The position numbers were made by a program, and so were the translations under genes. Positions 33,494-41,779 of a DNA stretch of 64,000 nucleotides are shown piece by piece. The notes beneath the pieces are model-generated. The model did no database searches. It saw nothing but the letters and a program-made list of their open reading frames with translations, and had not been told where the DNA came from. The stretch comes from an uncultured Dermabacteraceae bacterium (GTDB taxonomy: Bacteria; Actinomycetota; Actinomycetes; Actinomycetales; Dermabacteraceae). The DNA is taken from contig CAMILZ010000014.1 in assembly GCA_946223075.1 (NCBI GenBank), positions 1-64,000 on the forward strand. The letters are read 5' to 3'. Position 1 is the stretch's first letter, and each line of letters begins with the position of its first letter.

Positions 33494-34564
33494 ATGGGCG
33501 AGAAGGTTATGGAAAAGGACCCGTCGGGGCCCGTCATCGCTGTCGTGGGAGCGACGGGCCAGGTTGGCCGCGTCATGCTTGCGCTCCTCGAGGAGCGCCG
33601 CGTGCGCCACTCGAAGATTCGCGTGTTTGCCTCCGAACGCTCCGCGGGTTCGCGCCTCCGCGTCAATGGCGAGGACCTCGTGGTGGAGAACGCCGCGAGT
33701 GCCGAGCTTGAGGGCGAAGGCAACCGCGTGGACATTGCGCTCTTCAGCGCGGGGGGTTCAACGTCGAAGAAGCTTGCGCCCGTGTTTGCCGCCGCAGGAG
33801 CGACCGTGATCGACAACAGCTCCGCGTGGCGCAAGGACCCGGATGTTCCGCTCGTCGTTGCCGAGGTTAACGGCGAATGCGCGAAGACCACCCCCAAGGG
33901 CATCATTGCGAACCCTAACTGCACGACGATGGCGGCAATGCCCGCCCTCAAGGCCCTTCACGAGCGTGCGGTGCTCGAACGGCTCACGATTGCGACCTAT
34001 CAGGCCGTGTCGGGGAGTGGCGTCAAGGGCGTCGAGGAGCTTGCAAGCCAGGCACGCGCTCTTTCCGACGGCCTTGAAGGCCTCGCCCTCGAGGGGCGTA
34101 TGGAAGCCGCGCCCGCCCCGAGTGTGTATCCGGCGCCGATCGCTTTCAACGCCGTGCCCTTCGCGGGTGCGCTCGTGGAAGACGGCTCACTCGAGACCGA
34201 CGAGGAGCAGAAGCTCCGCAACGAGTCCCGGCGCATCCTCGAGCTGCCGGATCTGCGCGTCTCGGGCACGTGCGTGCGCATCGGTGCGTTTACGGGGCAC
34301 TCGCTGAGCATCCACGCCGAGTTCGAACAGCCGATCACCGTAGAAGAAGCGGAGGAAGCGGTGCGGGCCCAGGCGGGCGTCGGCCTCGTGGACCTCCCGT
34401 CCTCGCGGCTTGCGGCTGGGAATGATGGCACGCTTGTGGGGCGTTTCCGCAGTGATCAGGCGGTTCCAGACGACCGTGGGCTCATCTTCTTTGTCTCCTC
34501 GGATAACTTGCGTAAGGGGGCGGCGCTCAACGCGGTACAGATTTGCGAACAGCTCGTGGGGTGA
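33494..34564 (+). CDS. asd: Aspartate-semialdehyde dehydrogenase
   Basis: A 356-residue enzyme reducing aspartyl phosphate to aspartate semialdehyde with NADPH, directly after LysC in the pathway. The Rossmann motif VVGATGQVGRVML is near residue 19, the catalytic Cys is in NPNCTTMAAM, and SGSGVKG and HSLSIHAEF contribute substrate-binding residues (His of HSLSIHAEF as general base). GGAGAGG lies just upstream of ATG 33494, which I prefer to the longer frame that overlaps lysC. Length is normal. The region 34565-34753 downstream contains only a short AT-richer stretch and the next gene's leader. Confidence 0.96.
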   Translation: MGEKVMEKDPSGPVIAVVGATGQVGRVMLALLEERRVRHSKIRVFASERSAGSRLRVNGEDLVVENAASAELEGEGNRVDIALFSAGGSTSKKLAPVFAAAGATVIDNSSAWRKDPDVPLVVAEVNGECAKTTPKGIIANPNCTTMAAMPALKALHERAVLERLTIATYQAVSGSGVKGVEELASQARALSDGLEGLALEGRMEAAPAPSVYPAPIAFNAVPFAGALVEDGSLETDEEQKLRNESRRILELPDLRVSGTCVRIGAFTGHSLSIHAEFEQPITVEEAEEAVRAQAGVGLVDLPSSRLAAGNDGTLVGRFRSDQAVPDDRGLIFFVSSDNLRKGAALNAVQICEQLVG

Positions 34565-34753
34565 AAAGTCTCGAGCTGTGCAATACTGGTAGTAACTGCT
34601 GTAAATATCGGTATCTTCCGCGAATTCCCCTCCACCCGTAAAGCGGTAACTTACCGAACGCGCAGGTCGTTCCACGATGGCGCGGCGCCGATCAGCGCTG
34701 AAGCGGCCGCAGGACTCAAAGCCCCGTAGTGATAGTTCTAGGAGTGTTGACAT

Positions 34754-35422
34754 ATGACCCCCGATCGCCGAGTTTCCCGCCTCACGGTCGAGCCCTCGCG
34801 CGAAGCCGGTGCCCGAGTCAACCTCACGCGCGCCCGCGGTGAGCGCACGAGAGAGGTCATTCTCGAAGAAGCCACAGTCCTGTTCTCGAAGTATGGCTAT
34901 CGCGGCACCTCGCTGCGGGACATCTCCGAGCGCGTGGGCATCTCCCACCCGGGAATGCTTCATCACTTCTCCCGCAAGGAAGCCCTGCTCCAGGCCGTTC
35001 TTGAGCGCGTCGCCGAGCACTTCGAGGCTCTCATTGACGACTTCGTGAAAACGGCCCAAGAGCCGGCGGCCGTCCGCGACTGGGATGCCGTTCGCCAGTA
35101 CCAGTCGGTGATGTTCGCGGTCGTGCGCGCTGAGGCCGTGGAGAAGGATCATCCCGGTCATGACGCAATCGTGGGCATGCAGACGATGGCCGAAGAGAAG
35201 CTGACCGCCCTGTTCAAGATGTACGAGGACAAGGGCTGGCTCGAGCAGGGGGCGGAACCGGAGTGGATCGCGCGCTCGATCGTGGCCATGTGGACCGGGG
35301 TGTTCATGCGCGATGCCCTCATGGAGGATGGCCTCTACAATCACGATCTGTCGATCTTCCTGCGCATGTTCATCATCCCTCTGCGCGAAGCTGACCCGTT
35401 CCCCGCGAAGGATGTAAAGTAG
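34754..35422 (+). CDS. TetR-family transcriptional regulator
   Basis: A 222-residue regulator with the TetR N-terminal domain: helix-turn-helix from about 30 to 75, including FSKYGYRGTSLRDISERVG and HPGMLHHFSRKEALL. The C-terminal ligand domain is helical, with no recognisable specificity (FKMYEDKGWLEQGAEPEWIA resembles many DUF-type TetR effector domains). AGGAG precedes the ATG. Its own 190-bp upstream region probably contains its operator, but I could not define a clear palindrome. It is followed 5 bp later by the PRC-barrel gene. Confidence 0.9.
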   Translation: MTPDRRVSRLTVEPSREAGARVNLTRARGERTREVILEEATVLFSKYGYRGTSLRDISERVGISHPGMLHHFSRKEALLQAVLERVAEHFEALIDDFVKTAQEPAAVRDWDAVRQYQSVMFAVVRAEAVEKDHPGHDAIVGMQTMAEEKLTALFKMYEDKGWLEQGAEPEWIARSIVAMWTGVFMRDALMEDGLYNHDLSIFLRMFIIPLREADPFPAKDVK

Positions 35423-35427
35423 CGCGC

Positions 35428-35775
35428 ATGGCAACCGAGGTTGAGCTTGATCGGCTCCGCAATGCACTCGTGCGCGACCCTTCGGGCGCCCGCCTCGGAA
35501 AAGTGTGCGAAATTTTCCTCAATGATCGCACGCAAAAAATCTCATTTGTGACCGTTGCCCTCGGTCCTTTTGGTACGCGCGAGGTCTATATTCCCTACGA
35601 ATATATTGATCTTGATAATGGCGTTCCCCATACAGCGTTAAACCGAGAAATTCTCGAAGCGGCGCCCCGCGCCAATGGGCTCGGTCATTTGACGTTCACG
35701 CAAGAAGAGCAATTGCGCGCGTACTACGAGGCGGCCGTGGTTGCCGACCCTCATCACCCTTCGACGCACGACTGA
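35428..35775 (+). CDS. PRC-barrel domain protein
   Basis: A 115-residue protein. Residues 8-80 form a PRC-barrel: ALVRDPSGARLGKVCEIFLN, KISFVTVALGPFGTREVYIP and YIDLDNGVPHTALNREIL. Such domains occur in RimM and in stress-associated proteins; function here is unknown. The nucleotide sequence is less GC-biased than its neighbours (e.g. CATATTGATCTTGATAATGG-like stretches around 35600), suggesting a different history. It begins 5 bp after the tetR stop and may be co-transcribed with it. Confidence 0.8.
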   Translation: MATEVELDRLRNALVRDPSGARLGKVCEIFLNDRTQKISFVTVALGPFGTREVYIPYEYIDLDNGVPHTALNREILEAAPRANGLGHLTFTQEEQLRAYYEAAVVADPHHPSTHD

Positions 35776-35783
35776 CGGGCCAG

Positions 35784-35817
35784 GGGCGCACGGTAGTGCG
35801 GCAGCCGTCGGAAAACC
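35784..35817. repeat. Degenerate copy of the dispersed palindromic repeat
   Basis: Just after the PRC-barrel stop codon. On the minus strand it reads TTTTCCGACGGCTGCCGC followed by ACTACCGTGCG: the left arm is intact and the right arm (normally GCAACCGTCGG) is eroded. It might serve as terminator for the upstream gene. Confidence 0.45.
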
Positions 35818-35968
35818 AGACGTTGTTAACGGGCGCGTGAACGCCCGCAAGTACGCGGTGAATTCTCGGTGACCCGGGCGGAGGCGCGCATGTCCGGTCG
35901 GTAGAGTCGAATCAATGGCGTTTTTCCGCCACCAAATATTGGCGTACTGATTCGGCACGAGGGTATAT

Positions 35969-37303
35969 ATGAAGATCTCGGTTATTGGGCTCGGATATCT
36001 TGGCGCGGTTCACGCGGTCTGCATGGCGGAACTCGGTCACGATGTCGTGGGGATCGATGTGGATACCGAGAGGATCGCCAAACTCGAGCGCGGCGAAGCG
36101 CCGTTTTTTGAGCCCGATTTCCCCGAAAAGCTTTCCGCGGCACTCGAGGGTGGAACGCTTCGCTTCTCGGGTGATCTCGCGGATGTGCGCGAGTGCGACG
36201 TGCACTTCGTGTGCGTGGGAACGCCGCAGGGGGCCGACGGTTCCGCAGACCTCGGTGCTCTCCACGCCGTGCGCGAGGGTCTTCACAAGGTTCTCGCCGA
36301 ATCGACCCCCGAGAAGGTTCTCGTGGTGGGCAAGTCGACCGTGCCCGTGGGCACTGCTCGCGGCCTGAGTGAGTCCTTCGCTGATCTGCCGAACGTTGAA
36401 CTCGCGTGGAACCCCGAGTTCTTGCGCGAGGGATACGCGGTCAAGGACACCCTCGGCCCCGATCGTCTCGTGTACGGCGTGCACGAGGATCAGAAGTTTT
36501 CCATCTCGCATCTCGACGAGGTGTATGCACCCATCCTCGAGGCCGGAACGCCGCGCCTCGTGTACGGCTACGAGAGCGCCGAGCTCGTGAAGGTAAGCGC
36601 GAACGCGTTTCTCGCGACGAAGATTAGCTTCGTGAACGCTGTCGCGGAAATGTGCGAGGCCACGGGCGCCGATGTCGTCGAGGTTGCCGAGGCAATTGGC
36701 CTCGATGAGCGCATCGGGCGCCGCTTCCTCAAGGCCGGTATCGGCTTCGGTGGCGGCTGTCTCCCGAAAGACGTGCGCGCGTTCATCGCGAGTGCGGAAG
36801 AGCACGGAGTAGGGGAGTCCTTCGAGTTTCTGCGGAACGTGGACCGCATCAATCAGAAGCGTCGTGCGCGGCCCGTGGAGCTCGCTCTCGAGCACTTCGG
36901 TGGAAGCCTCGCGGGCGTGCCGATCACGGTGCTCGGTGCGGCCTTCAAGCCGTACAGCGACGACGTGCGCGACTCTCCCGCGATTGATATTGCGCTTTCG
37001 CTCGCGCGTCACGGTGCGGACGTGCGCCTGACCGATCCCCAGGCCCTCGATGTTGTACGTGGACGCTACGAGGACCTGACCCTCGTGGACGACCTCGACG
37101 AGGCGATGAACGGTGCGCGCCTTCTCATCCTCGCAACGGAGTGGCAGGTGTACCGCGATCTCGATCCCGAACGTGTCGCGGAGCTCGTGGCGGAACGCAC
37201 CGTGATCGACGGCCGAGGCGTATTTGACCTCGCTCGATGGCGCAAGGCAGGTTTCACGGTCATGGCACTGGGCCGCGGCGAGCGTGCCGGAAGGCTCGCC
37301 TAA
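35969..37303 (+). CDS. ugd: UDP-glucose 6-dehydrogenase
   Basis: A 444-residue NAD-dependent enzyme that oxidises UDP-glucose to UDP-glucuronate for cell-surface polysaccharide or teichuronic acid. The N-terminal NAD site is VIGLGYLGAVHAVCMAELGH; KSTVPVGTA follows; the catalytic Cys264 is in GFGGGCLPKDVRAF. The C-terminal domain (VTVLGAAFKPYSDDVRDSPA) binds UDP. A GDP-mannose dehydrogenase is less likely given the sequence around the active site, but cannot be excluded. GAGGG lies six bases before the ATG. An RmlD-like gene follows downstream, consistent with a role in nucleotide-sugar supply. Confidence 0.92.
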   Translation: MKISVIGLGYLGAVHAVCMAELGHDVVGIDVDTERIAKLERGEAPFFEPDFPEKLSAALEGGTLRFSGDLADVRECDVHFVCVGTPQGADGSADLGALHAVREGLHKVLAESTPEKVLVVGKSTVPVGTARGLSESFADLPNVELAWNPEFLREGYAVKDTLGPDRLVYGVHEDQKFSISHLDEVYAPILEAGTPRLVYGYESAELVKVSANAFLATKISFVNAVAEMCEATGADVVEVAEAIGLDERIGRRFLKAGIGFGGGCLPKDVRAFIASAEEHGVGESFEFLRNVDRINQKRRARPVELALEHFGGSLAGVPITVLGAAFKPYSDDVRDSPAIDIALSLARHGADVRLTDPQALDVVRGRYEDLTLVDDLDEAMNGARLLILATEWQVYRDLDPERVAELVAERTVIDGRGVFDLARWRKAGFTVMALGRGERAGRLA

Positions 37304-37310
37304 CGGATTC

Positions 37311-37331
37311 GTGTGCCTCGACGTGGCACAC
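37311..37331 (+). terminator. Hairpin terminator after ugd
   Basis: GTGTGCC-tcgacgt-GGCACAC is a perfect 7-bp stem with a 7-nt loop, 7 bp past the ugd stop. It lacks a T-run. The rest of 37332-37447 holds the presumed promoter of the next gene, without clear boxes. Confidence 0.55.
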
Positions 37332-37447
37332 TACTAGCGACTGCGGTCGCGGTTTCCGCGTTGGTGCACGCGCACGCAACGCACTCGAGGTACCCACACT
37401 TGTGACCGCGGCGACAAACGCGATACACGAACAGTTAGGAATGCCCC

Positions 37448-38353
37448 GTGTCCCACGATCTTGCATCCTCACCCGCCGAGCGCGCATGGCAGCAGGCTTC
37501 CGAAACCCCCGAGCGCACCCTCGTGGTGGGCGCCGGTGGGCAGCTCGGGCGCGCGCTTCAGGGGCTGTGGCTTGGCCGCGACGACGTGGACTTCGCGGAC
37601 CGAGAGGTTCTCGACATCGGTGCGCACGCTTCAATCGAAGCGTTCGATTTCTCGCCCTACTCGGTCATCGTGAACGCCGCGGGGTACACCGATAAGGACG
37701 GCGCGGAAAGCGCCGAGGGTCGCCGCGAAGCGTGGGCCGTGAACGCGCAGGGTGTGGCGCTTCTCGTCTCTGCCGCGCGCGAGGCCGGTGCGGTGCTCGT
37801 GCATATCTCGAGCGACTACGTCTTCGATGGCTCGGTGGCGTTCCACACCGAGGAAGAGGGCTTCGCGCCGCTTGGGGTGTACGGGCAAACGAAGGCGGCG
37901 GGTGACGCCGCTGTGTCGACTCTCGCCGCGCATTACATTCTTCGCACGAGCTGGGTCGTGGGCGAGGGGAAGAACTTCGTCGCGACGATGCGTGAACATG
38001 CCCGCAATGGGGAGTCGCCGTCGGTCGTGAATGACCAGCTCGGGCGCTTGACCTTCACGGAGGAGATCGCGCGGGCGATCGACTTCGTGCTTCGAGAAAA
38101 GGTGCCGTTTGGTACCTACAACGTGTCGAACTCGGGCGATGTCGCGTCGTGGTTTGAGGTCGCACAGAAGGTTTTCGAGCTCACGGGTCACGATCCCGAG
38201 ATGGTGCAAAGCGTGTCGAGCGCAGAGTACTTGGATGCGCACAAAGGTATCGCGCTGCGCCCGATTAATTCGGCGCTTGACCTGAGCAAGATCACCGCCG
38301 CGGGCTTCCATCCGCGCGAGCAGTTCGAGGCTCTTGCCGCCTACCTCGCCTAG
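37448..38353 (+). CDS. dTDP-4-dehydrorhamnose reductase-like (RmlD family)
   Basis: A 301-residue extended short-chain dehydrogenase/reductase. The cofactor motif is VVGAGGQLGRALQG (about 26-39); the catalytic YxxxK is YGQTK, preceded by HISSDYVFDGS, both typical of RmlD, which makes dTDP-L-rhamnose with NADPH. The usual RmlA, RmlB and RmlC genes are not in the window. The start is GTG with AGGA seven bases upstream. The 3' end overlaps by 4 bp the convergent surface-protein gene. A different deoxysugar reductase role is possible. Confidence 0.88.
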   Translation: MSHDLASSPAERAWQQASETPERTLVVGAGGQLGRALQGLWLGRDDVDFADREVLDIGAHASIEAFDFSPYSVIVNAAGYTDKDGAESAEGRREAWAVNAQGVALLVSAAREAGAVLVHISSDYVFDGSVAFHTEEEGFAPLGVYGQTKAAGDAAVSTLAAHYILRTSWVVGEGKNFVATMREHARNGESPSVVNDQLGRLTFTEEIARAIDFVLREKVPFGTYNVSNSGDVASWFEVAQKVFELTGHDPEMVQSVSSAEYLDAHKGIALRPINSALDLSKITAAGFHPREQFEALAAYLA

Positions 38354-39624
38354 CGGTCGCTGCCTCGGCGCATGAGTACGATCGCGCCGGTAGCGGCGAG
38401 GCCGAGGCCCGCGATGACGCCGCCGATGAGCCACGCGACGGAGAGGCCGAGGGGCTGGCGCGAGGGGTCGGTGATGAGCTGAGTCGAGCCCTCTGTCGGT
38501 TCCTCCTCGGGAGGCGAGGGGTTGGCGCCGGGAGTGGGGCCGGGTCGTGCGACACCGCCGTCACTCGCGAGCTTCGAATAGTCGCTCCCCACAGCTCCGA
38601 AATCAGCGGAGCGGCCGTGTCCAACGCGCGCGGGAATGCGCGACATTCGGGCGGCCTTGGGGCGCACGAAATAGGAGCCTCCCGCTTCCGTCGAGAAGTC
38701 TCCGTGTTCGTCGGCAGTGTTCGGCGCCCGGGTGGTCTCGTTCTCCTGCGGATTCTCGCTCGGCTCGACCGTCGGGGAAGGGCCCGTACCCGGGAGGGGC
38801 GAGGGCGACTGGGTTGGCGAAGGGCTGGCCGGTTCCGACGGCGCGGTGGTGGGCCGTTCCGAGGGGTCCGGTTCCTTCGTGGGGCTCACCGTGGGACTCG
38901 GTTCGGGGGCATCCGAGGGGTCCGGTTCCTCCGTGGGGCTCGGTTCAGGAGTTTCCGTGGGCTTAGGGGTCGGCTCCGGCGTGGGGTCAGTCGAGGGGGC
39001 GCTCGAAGGCTCACTCGAAGGCTCGCTCGAAGGTTCGGCCGTGGGCTCTTCCGTAGGGGAGGGGTTCGCCGTGGGTTCCGCGGTTGGTTCCGTGGTCGTT
39101 TCGCGGGTGGGGCTTGGCGCAGGGTCCGACGGTTCAGCGGGGCTCGTCGTGACTGGAGGCTGATCGGTGATCTCGACCTGTGCTTTCGATGCGGATTCTC
39201 CCGCGAGAGTCGCCACGGTGAGGGAGTACGTGCCGGGCCCGGCGATCACGAAGGTCACGGTTGCACGTCCATCGGCGCCGACCGTGACAACGTCGCGTGA
39301 ATACCCGAGAGGTTCCTCAGGAAGCCCTTCGATGGGAGCGAGCATTGCTTCATTCGAGACAACCTGCGGGGCTTTTCGGTACTCGCCGCGCACCTGCTCT
39401 CCGTCTTTGAAGCCGCACACGAGTGCCGTGAACTCTTTGCCCTTTTCCACTTTCTTCGCGGAAAGGGTGGCGATGCCGGGTGTGCAGGTGGTGTCGGCAG
39501 CGAATGCGGCCAGGGGTTCAAACGATGCCGCTCCCGAAAACGCGAGGCCCGAGACGAGAACGCTCGCACCCACAACGACGCCGCCGAGGCGACGCCGAAG
39601 CGCGGTGTTGCGGTTCTTTGCCAT
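38350..39624 (-). CDS. Surface-exposed stalk protein with C-terminal membrane anchor
   Basis: A 424-residue secreted protein. Signal peptide: basic KNRNTALRRRLGG then a hydrophobic stretch to AAFAAD (about residue 44). A small beta-rich domain (45-155), with two Cys, contains PGTYSLTVATLAG. A 160-residue stalk made of TEPTAEP-, SSEPSSEPSS- and PSPT-type repeats follows, then a 70-residue linker and a single hydrophobic segment near the C-terminus ending MRRGSDR. This is the layout of a wall-spanning protein, but no LPxTG precedes the final hydrophobic segment; an LPGTG occurs mid-stalk, where it cannot be a sorting signal. Function (adhesin, sensor) unknown. The repeats are visible at DNA level as GGTTCCG/GAGGGG-rich runs. 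Confidence 0.85.
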   Translation of the reverse strand: MAKNRNTALRRRLGGVVVGASVLVSGLAFSGAASFEPLAAFAADTTCTPGIATLSAKKVEKGKEFTALVCGFKDGEQVRGEYRKAPQVVSNEAMLAPIEGLPEEPLGYSRDVVTVGADGRATVTFVIAGPGTYSLTVATLAGESASKAQVEITDQPPVTTSPAEPSDPAPSPTRETTTEPTAEPTANPSPTEEPTAEPSSEPSSEPSSAPSTDPTPEPTPKPTETPEPSPTEEPDPSDAPEPSPTVSPTKEPDPSERPTTAPSEPASPSPTQSPSPLPGTGPSPTVEPSENPQENETTRAPNTADEHGDFSTEAGGSYFVRPKAARMSRIPARVGHGRSADFGAVGSDYSKLASDGGVARPGPTPGANPSPPEEEPTEGSTQLITDPSRQPLGLSVAWLIGGVIAGLGLAATGAIVLMRRGSDR

Positions 39625-39757
39625 GGGGTTTCCTCACGGGTTGCGAGCGTTGGTGAGCGGATGCGGCACGAGGCCACCTGCGATTCACGATAGGTTACGT
39701 AACAATCGTTTAGCGTCTAGTGCGCTTAAAACCCGTGTAAAACCCGGGGCATGCTCC

Positions 39758-41167
39758 TCAGCGGCGCATGCGCGGCTTGCCCGGATCCTTAAAGCGCTTT
39801 CCGGCCTGGTAGCCGAAGCGGCGAATCGGGGCGTTCTCCCGGAAAGCCTTGCGCGCCTTAAATGAGTCCACATCACCCACGACCGGATTCGGTACGCGCG
39901 AGATTCCCGTGCCGTTGTAGAGGTAGAGAAGGTTCGCGGCAACCGAGCGGCGGTTACGTGTACCGAGCAGCTTCGAGACGTGCACGCCGAGCCATGCGAG
40001 CCACCCGATGGGGCCCTGAAGGTTGACGCCGCCGGGGAGCTCCGCGATTGCGGCACGACGGCCGATCGTCGCCATCGCACCCAGGTCGGTGTACGTGAAC
40101 GGCTTTTCGGCGGTAGCATCATCGCCCTCAACGAGCGCCTTGATCGCGCGCGCGACGTGCTGGCCCATCTGCACAGCAGGCTGCGCGAGCTGCGGCTGCG
40201 GGTTGTCGCCTCCCGCGATATCGCCCGCGGCCCACACGTTGTCGTAGCCCTTCACCCGCAGCGTGGGATCAACGTCGATGCGACCCCCACGGCCCTGCGG
40301 GAAGCCCCACTCGTTGACCGCGGGGGAGACGCTCACGCCCGCCGCCCAGATCGTGATGTCCGATTCAACATAGGAGCCATCGGCGAGGCGCACGAAGTCG
40401 TAGCCGACCTCTTCGACGCCCTGGCCGAGCCTCAGGGTCACGCCTCGCTTTTCGAGCTCGCGCGCGGCATATTCGCGGTGCTGCTTCTCGAAAGACTTGA
40501 GAAGCTCACCACCGCGCTGAATGAGGGAGACCTCAAGCGTTCCCGGATCGACCTCGGGGTAGAGAACGTCGAGTTCGCTAATCCGGAAGTCGGCAAGAGC
40601 ACCCGCAATCTCAACGCCCGTGGGGCCGCCGCCCACGATCGAAATTGCAAGGCGGTCGGTGAAGCTCATTTCCTCGAGCTGCGTCGCACGTTCGAGCTCC
40701 GCGAAAACCCTCTCACGAATCGCGAGGGCCTGCGAGCGGGTGTACATCGGCATCGCGAACTCTTCCGCGCCAGGCGTGCCGAAATAGTTCGTGGTGGCGC
40801 CACTTGCCAAAACGAGGTGGTCATAGCGCACTGAGCCGCCGTCGGAAAGTTTCACGACTTGTTCCTCGGTGTCGACACCCGTGACCTCCCCCTGGCGGAA
40901 GCGCATGTTGGGGGCGTGGAGGGAAAGCCCGCGAAGGAACATCGTGACATCGCCCGAGTTCAGGCCCGCAGTGGCAACCTGGTAGAGGAGCGGCTGGAAG
41001 GTCTTGTAGACGTTCCTATCGATGAGTGTGACGCGTACGCGCACGTCGCGAAGAGCAAGCACGAGATGCGCGCCGGCGAATCCGCCGCCAACGATCACGA
41101 CATGCGGCCAGCTTGCGCCGTCTTTGGCGGGTACGGTCTTGCGGTAGAACGCGGGGAGCAAGGGCAT
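39758..41167 (-). CDS. ndh: Type II NADH dehydrogenase (NDH-2)
   Basis: A 469-residue membrane-associated flavoprotein transferring electrons from NADH to menaquinone without pumping protons. FAD-binding VIVGGGFAGAHLVLAL is near residue 24; the NAD site is AISIVGGGPTGVEIAGAL; the second FAD motif is VWAAGDIAGG. The C-terminal part (GPIGWLAWLGVHVSKLLG) forms the membrane-binding helices. Length is as expected for actinobacterial Ndh. AAGGA lies about eleven bases before the ATG. It is a single gene; 41168-41269 upstream contains its leader and nothing else obvious. Confidence 0.95.
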   Translation of the reverse strand: MPLLPAFYRKTVPAKDGASWPHVVIVGGGFAGAHLVLALRDVRVRVTLIDRNVYKTFQPLLYQVATAGLNSGDVTMFLRGLSLHAPNMRFRQGEVTGVDTEEQVVKLSDGGSVRYDHLVLASGATTNYFGTPGAEEFAMPMYTRSQALAIRERVFAELERATQLEEMSFTDRLAISIVGGGPTGVEIAGALADFRISELDVLYPEVDPGTLEVSLIQRGGELLKSFEKQHREYAARELEKRGVTLRLGQGVEEVGYDFVRLADGSYVESDITIWAAGVSVSPAVNEWGFPQGRGGRIDVDPTLRVKGYDNVWAAGDIAGGDNPQPQLAQPAVQMGQHVARAIKALVEGDDATAEKPFTYTDLGAMATIGRRAAIAELPGGVNLQGPIGWLAWLGVHVSKLLGTRNRRSVAANLLYLYNGTGISRVPNPVVGDVDSFKARKAFRENAPIRRFGYQAGKRFKDPGKPRMRR

Positions 41168-41269
41168 GAACGATCTGTTCCTTTATTAATGCAACTCGGC
41201 TACGGCCGCCCATAAGGGTAGGGCTGGGATGTGAGAGAAAGCTCCACATACAGTGCCGTACGTGGCGCC

Positions 41270-41737
41270 CTACCGAGAATGGCGCCTCCGGTAGCGCTGG
41301 CTGAGTGCGAGCTCGACCCACAGGGCGCCGACGCCGATGCCGATCCCGCACACGTCAGCGAGCACATCGGTGAAGTCTGCTGAGCGCGCGGGCAAGAACG
41401 ACTGGATGACCTCGATGGCCAAACCCCACAGAACGAGGATCACGATGAGAGCGAGCAAGTGTCGGACCCGCACGGCCCCGAAAACGCTTCCGAGCTGCGT
41501 GCTTCCCCGCTCATGGGCCCCGCGATCCGGCGTTGAGGACCACGCGAGAATGCTCGTGTCCTGGAGGGTGAGAAGCCGCGAAAAAGCCCAGGTCATAAAC
41601 GCAAAGAGGAGAACATGACCACACTTGTCGGCGCCGGGGAGGGACATGACGGGCTCGGCGGCATCGGGGACCCTCGGCATGAAGAATACGGCGTTGGCGA
41701 GCGCCGCGACGAGGGCGAGAAAAGGAGCGGAATTCAT
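41270..41737 (-). CDS. VanZ-like family membrane protein
   Basis: A 155-residue membrane protein with four hydrophobic segments. The pattern GADKCGHVLLFAFMTWAFS in the N-terminal third and EVIQSFLPARSADFTDVLADVCGIGIG near the end are hallmarks of the VanZ-like family (Q-x-x-x-x-R-x-x-x-x-x-D-x-x-A-N/D). The biochemical role of the family is not established; one member confers low-level teicoplanin resistance. It lies between ndh and sbcD, divergent from the latter. Confidence 0.85.
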   Translation of the reverse strand: MNSAPFLALVAALANAVFFMPRVPDAAEPVMSLPGADKCGHVLLFAFMTWAFSRLLTLQDTSILAWSSTPDRGAHERGSTQLGSVFGAVRVRHLLALIVILVLWGLAIEVIQSFLPARSADFTDVLADVCGIGIGVGALWVELALSQRYRRRHSR

Positions 41738-41779
41738 GAGGGGAGTTTAAATGTCTCACCCTCCTTTTAGAGTGAAAGC

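Noticed and set aside
38800..38820. LPGTG motif in the stalk protein as a sortase signal
   Set aside because: It is mid-protein in a repeated Pro/Ser/Thr stalk, about 130 residues before the C-terminus and not followed by a hydrophobic segment and basic tail; the C-terminal anchor lacks it.
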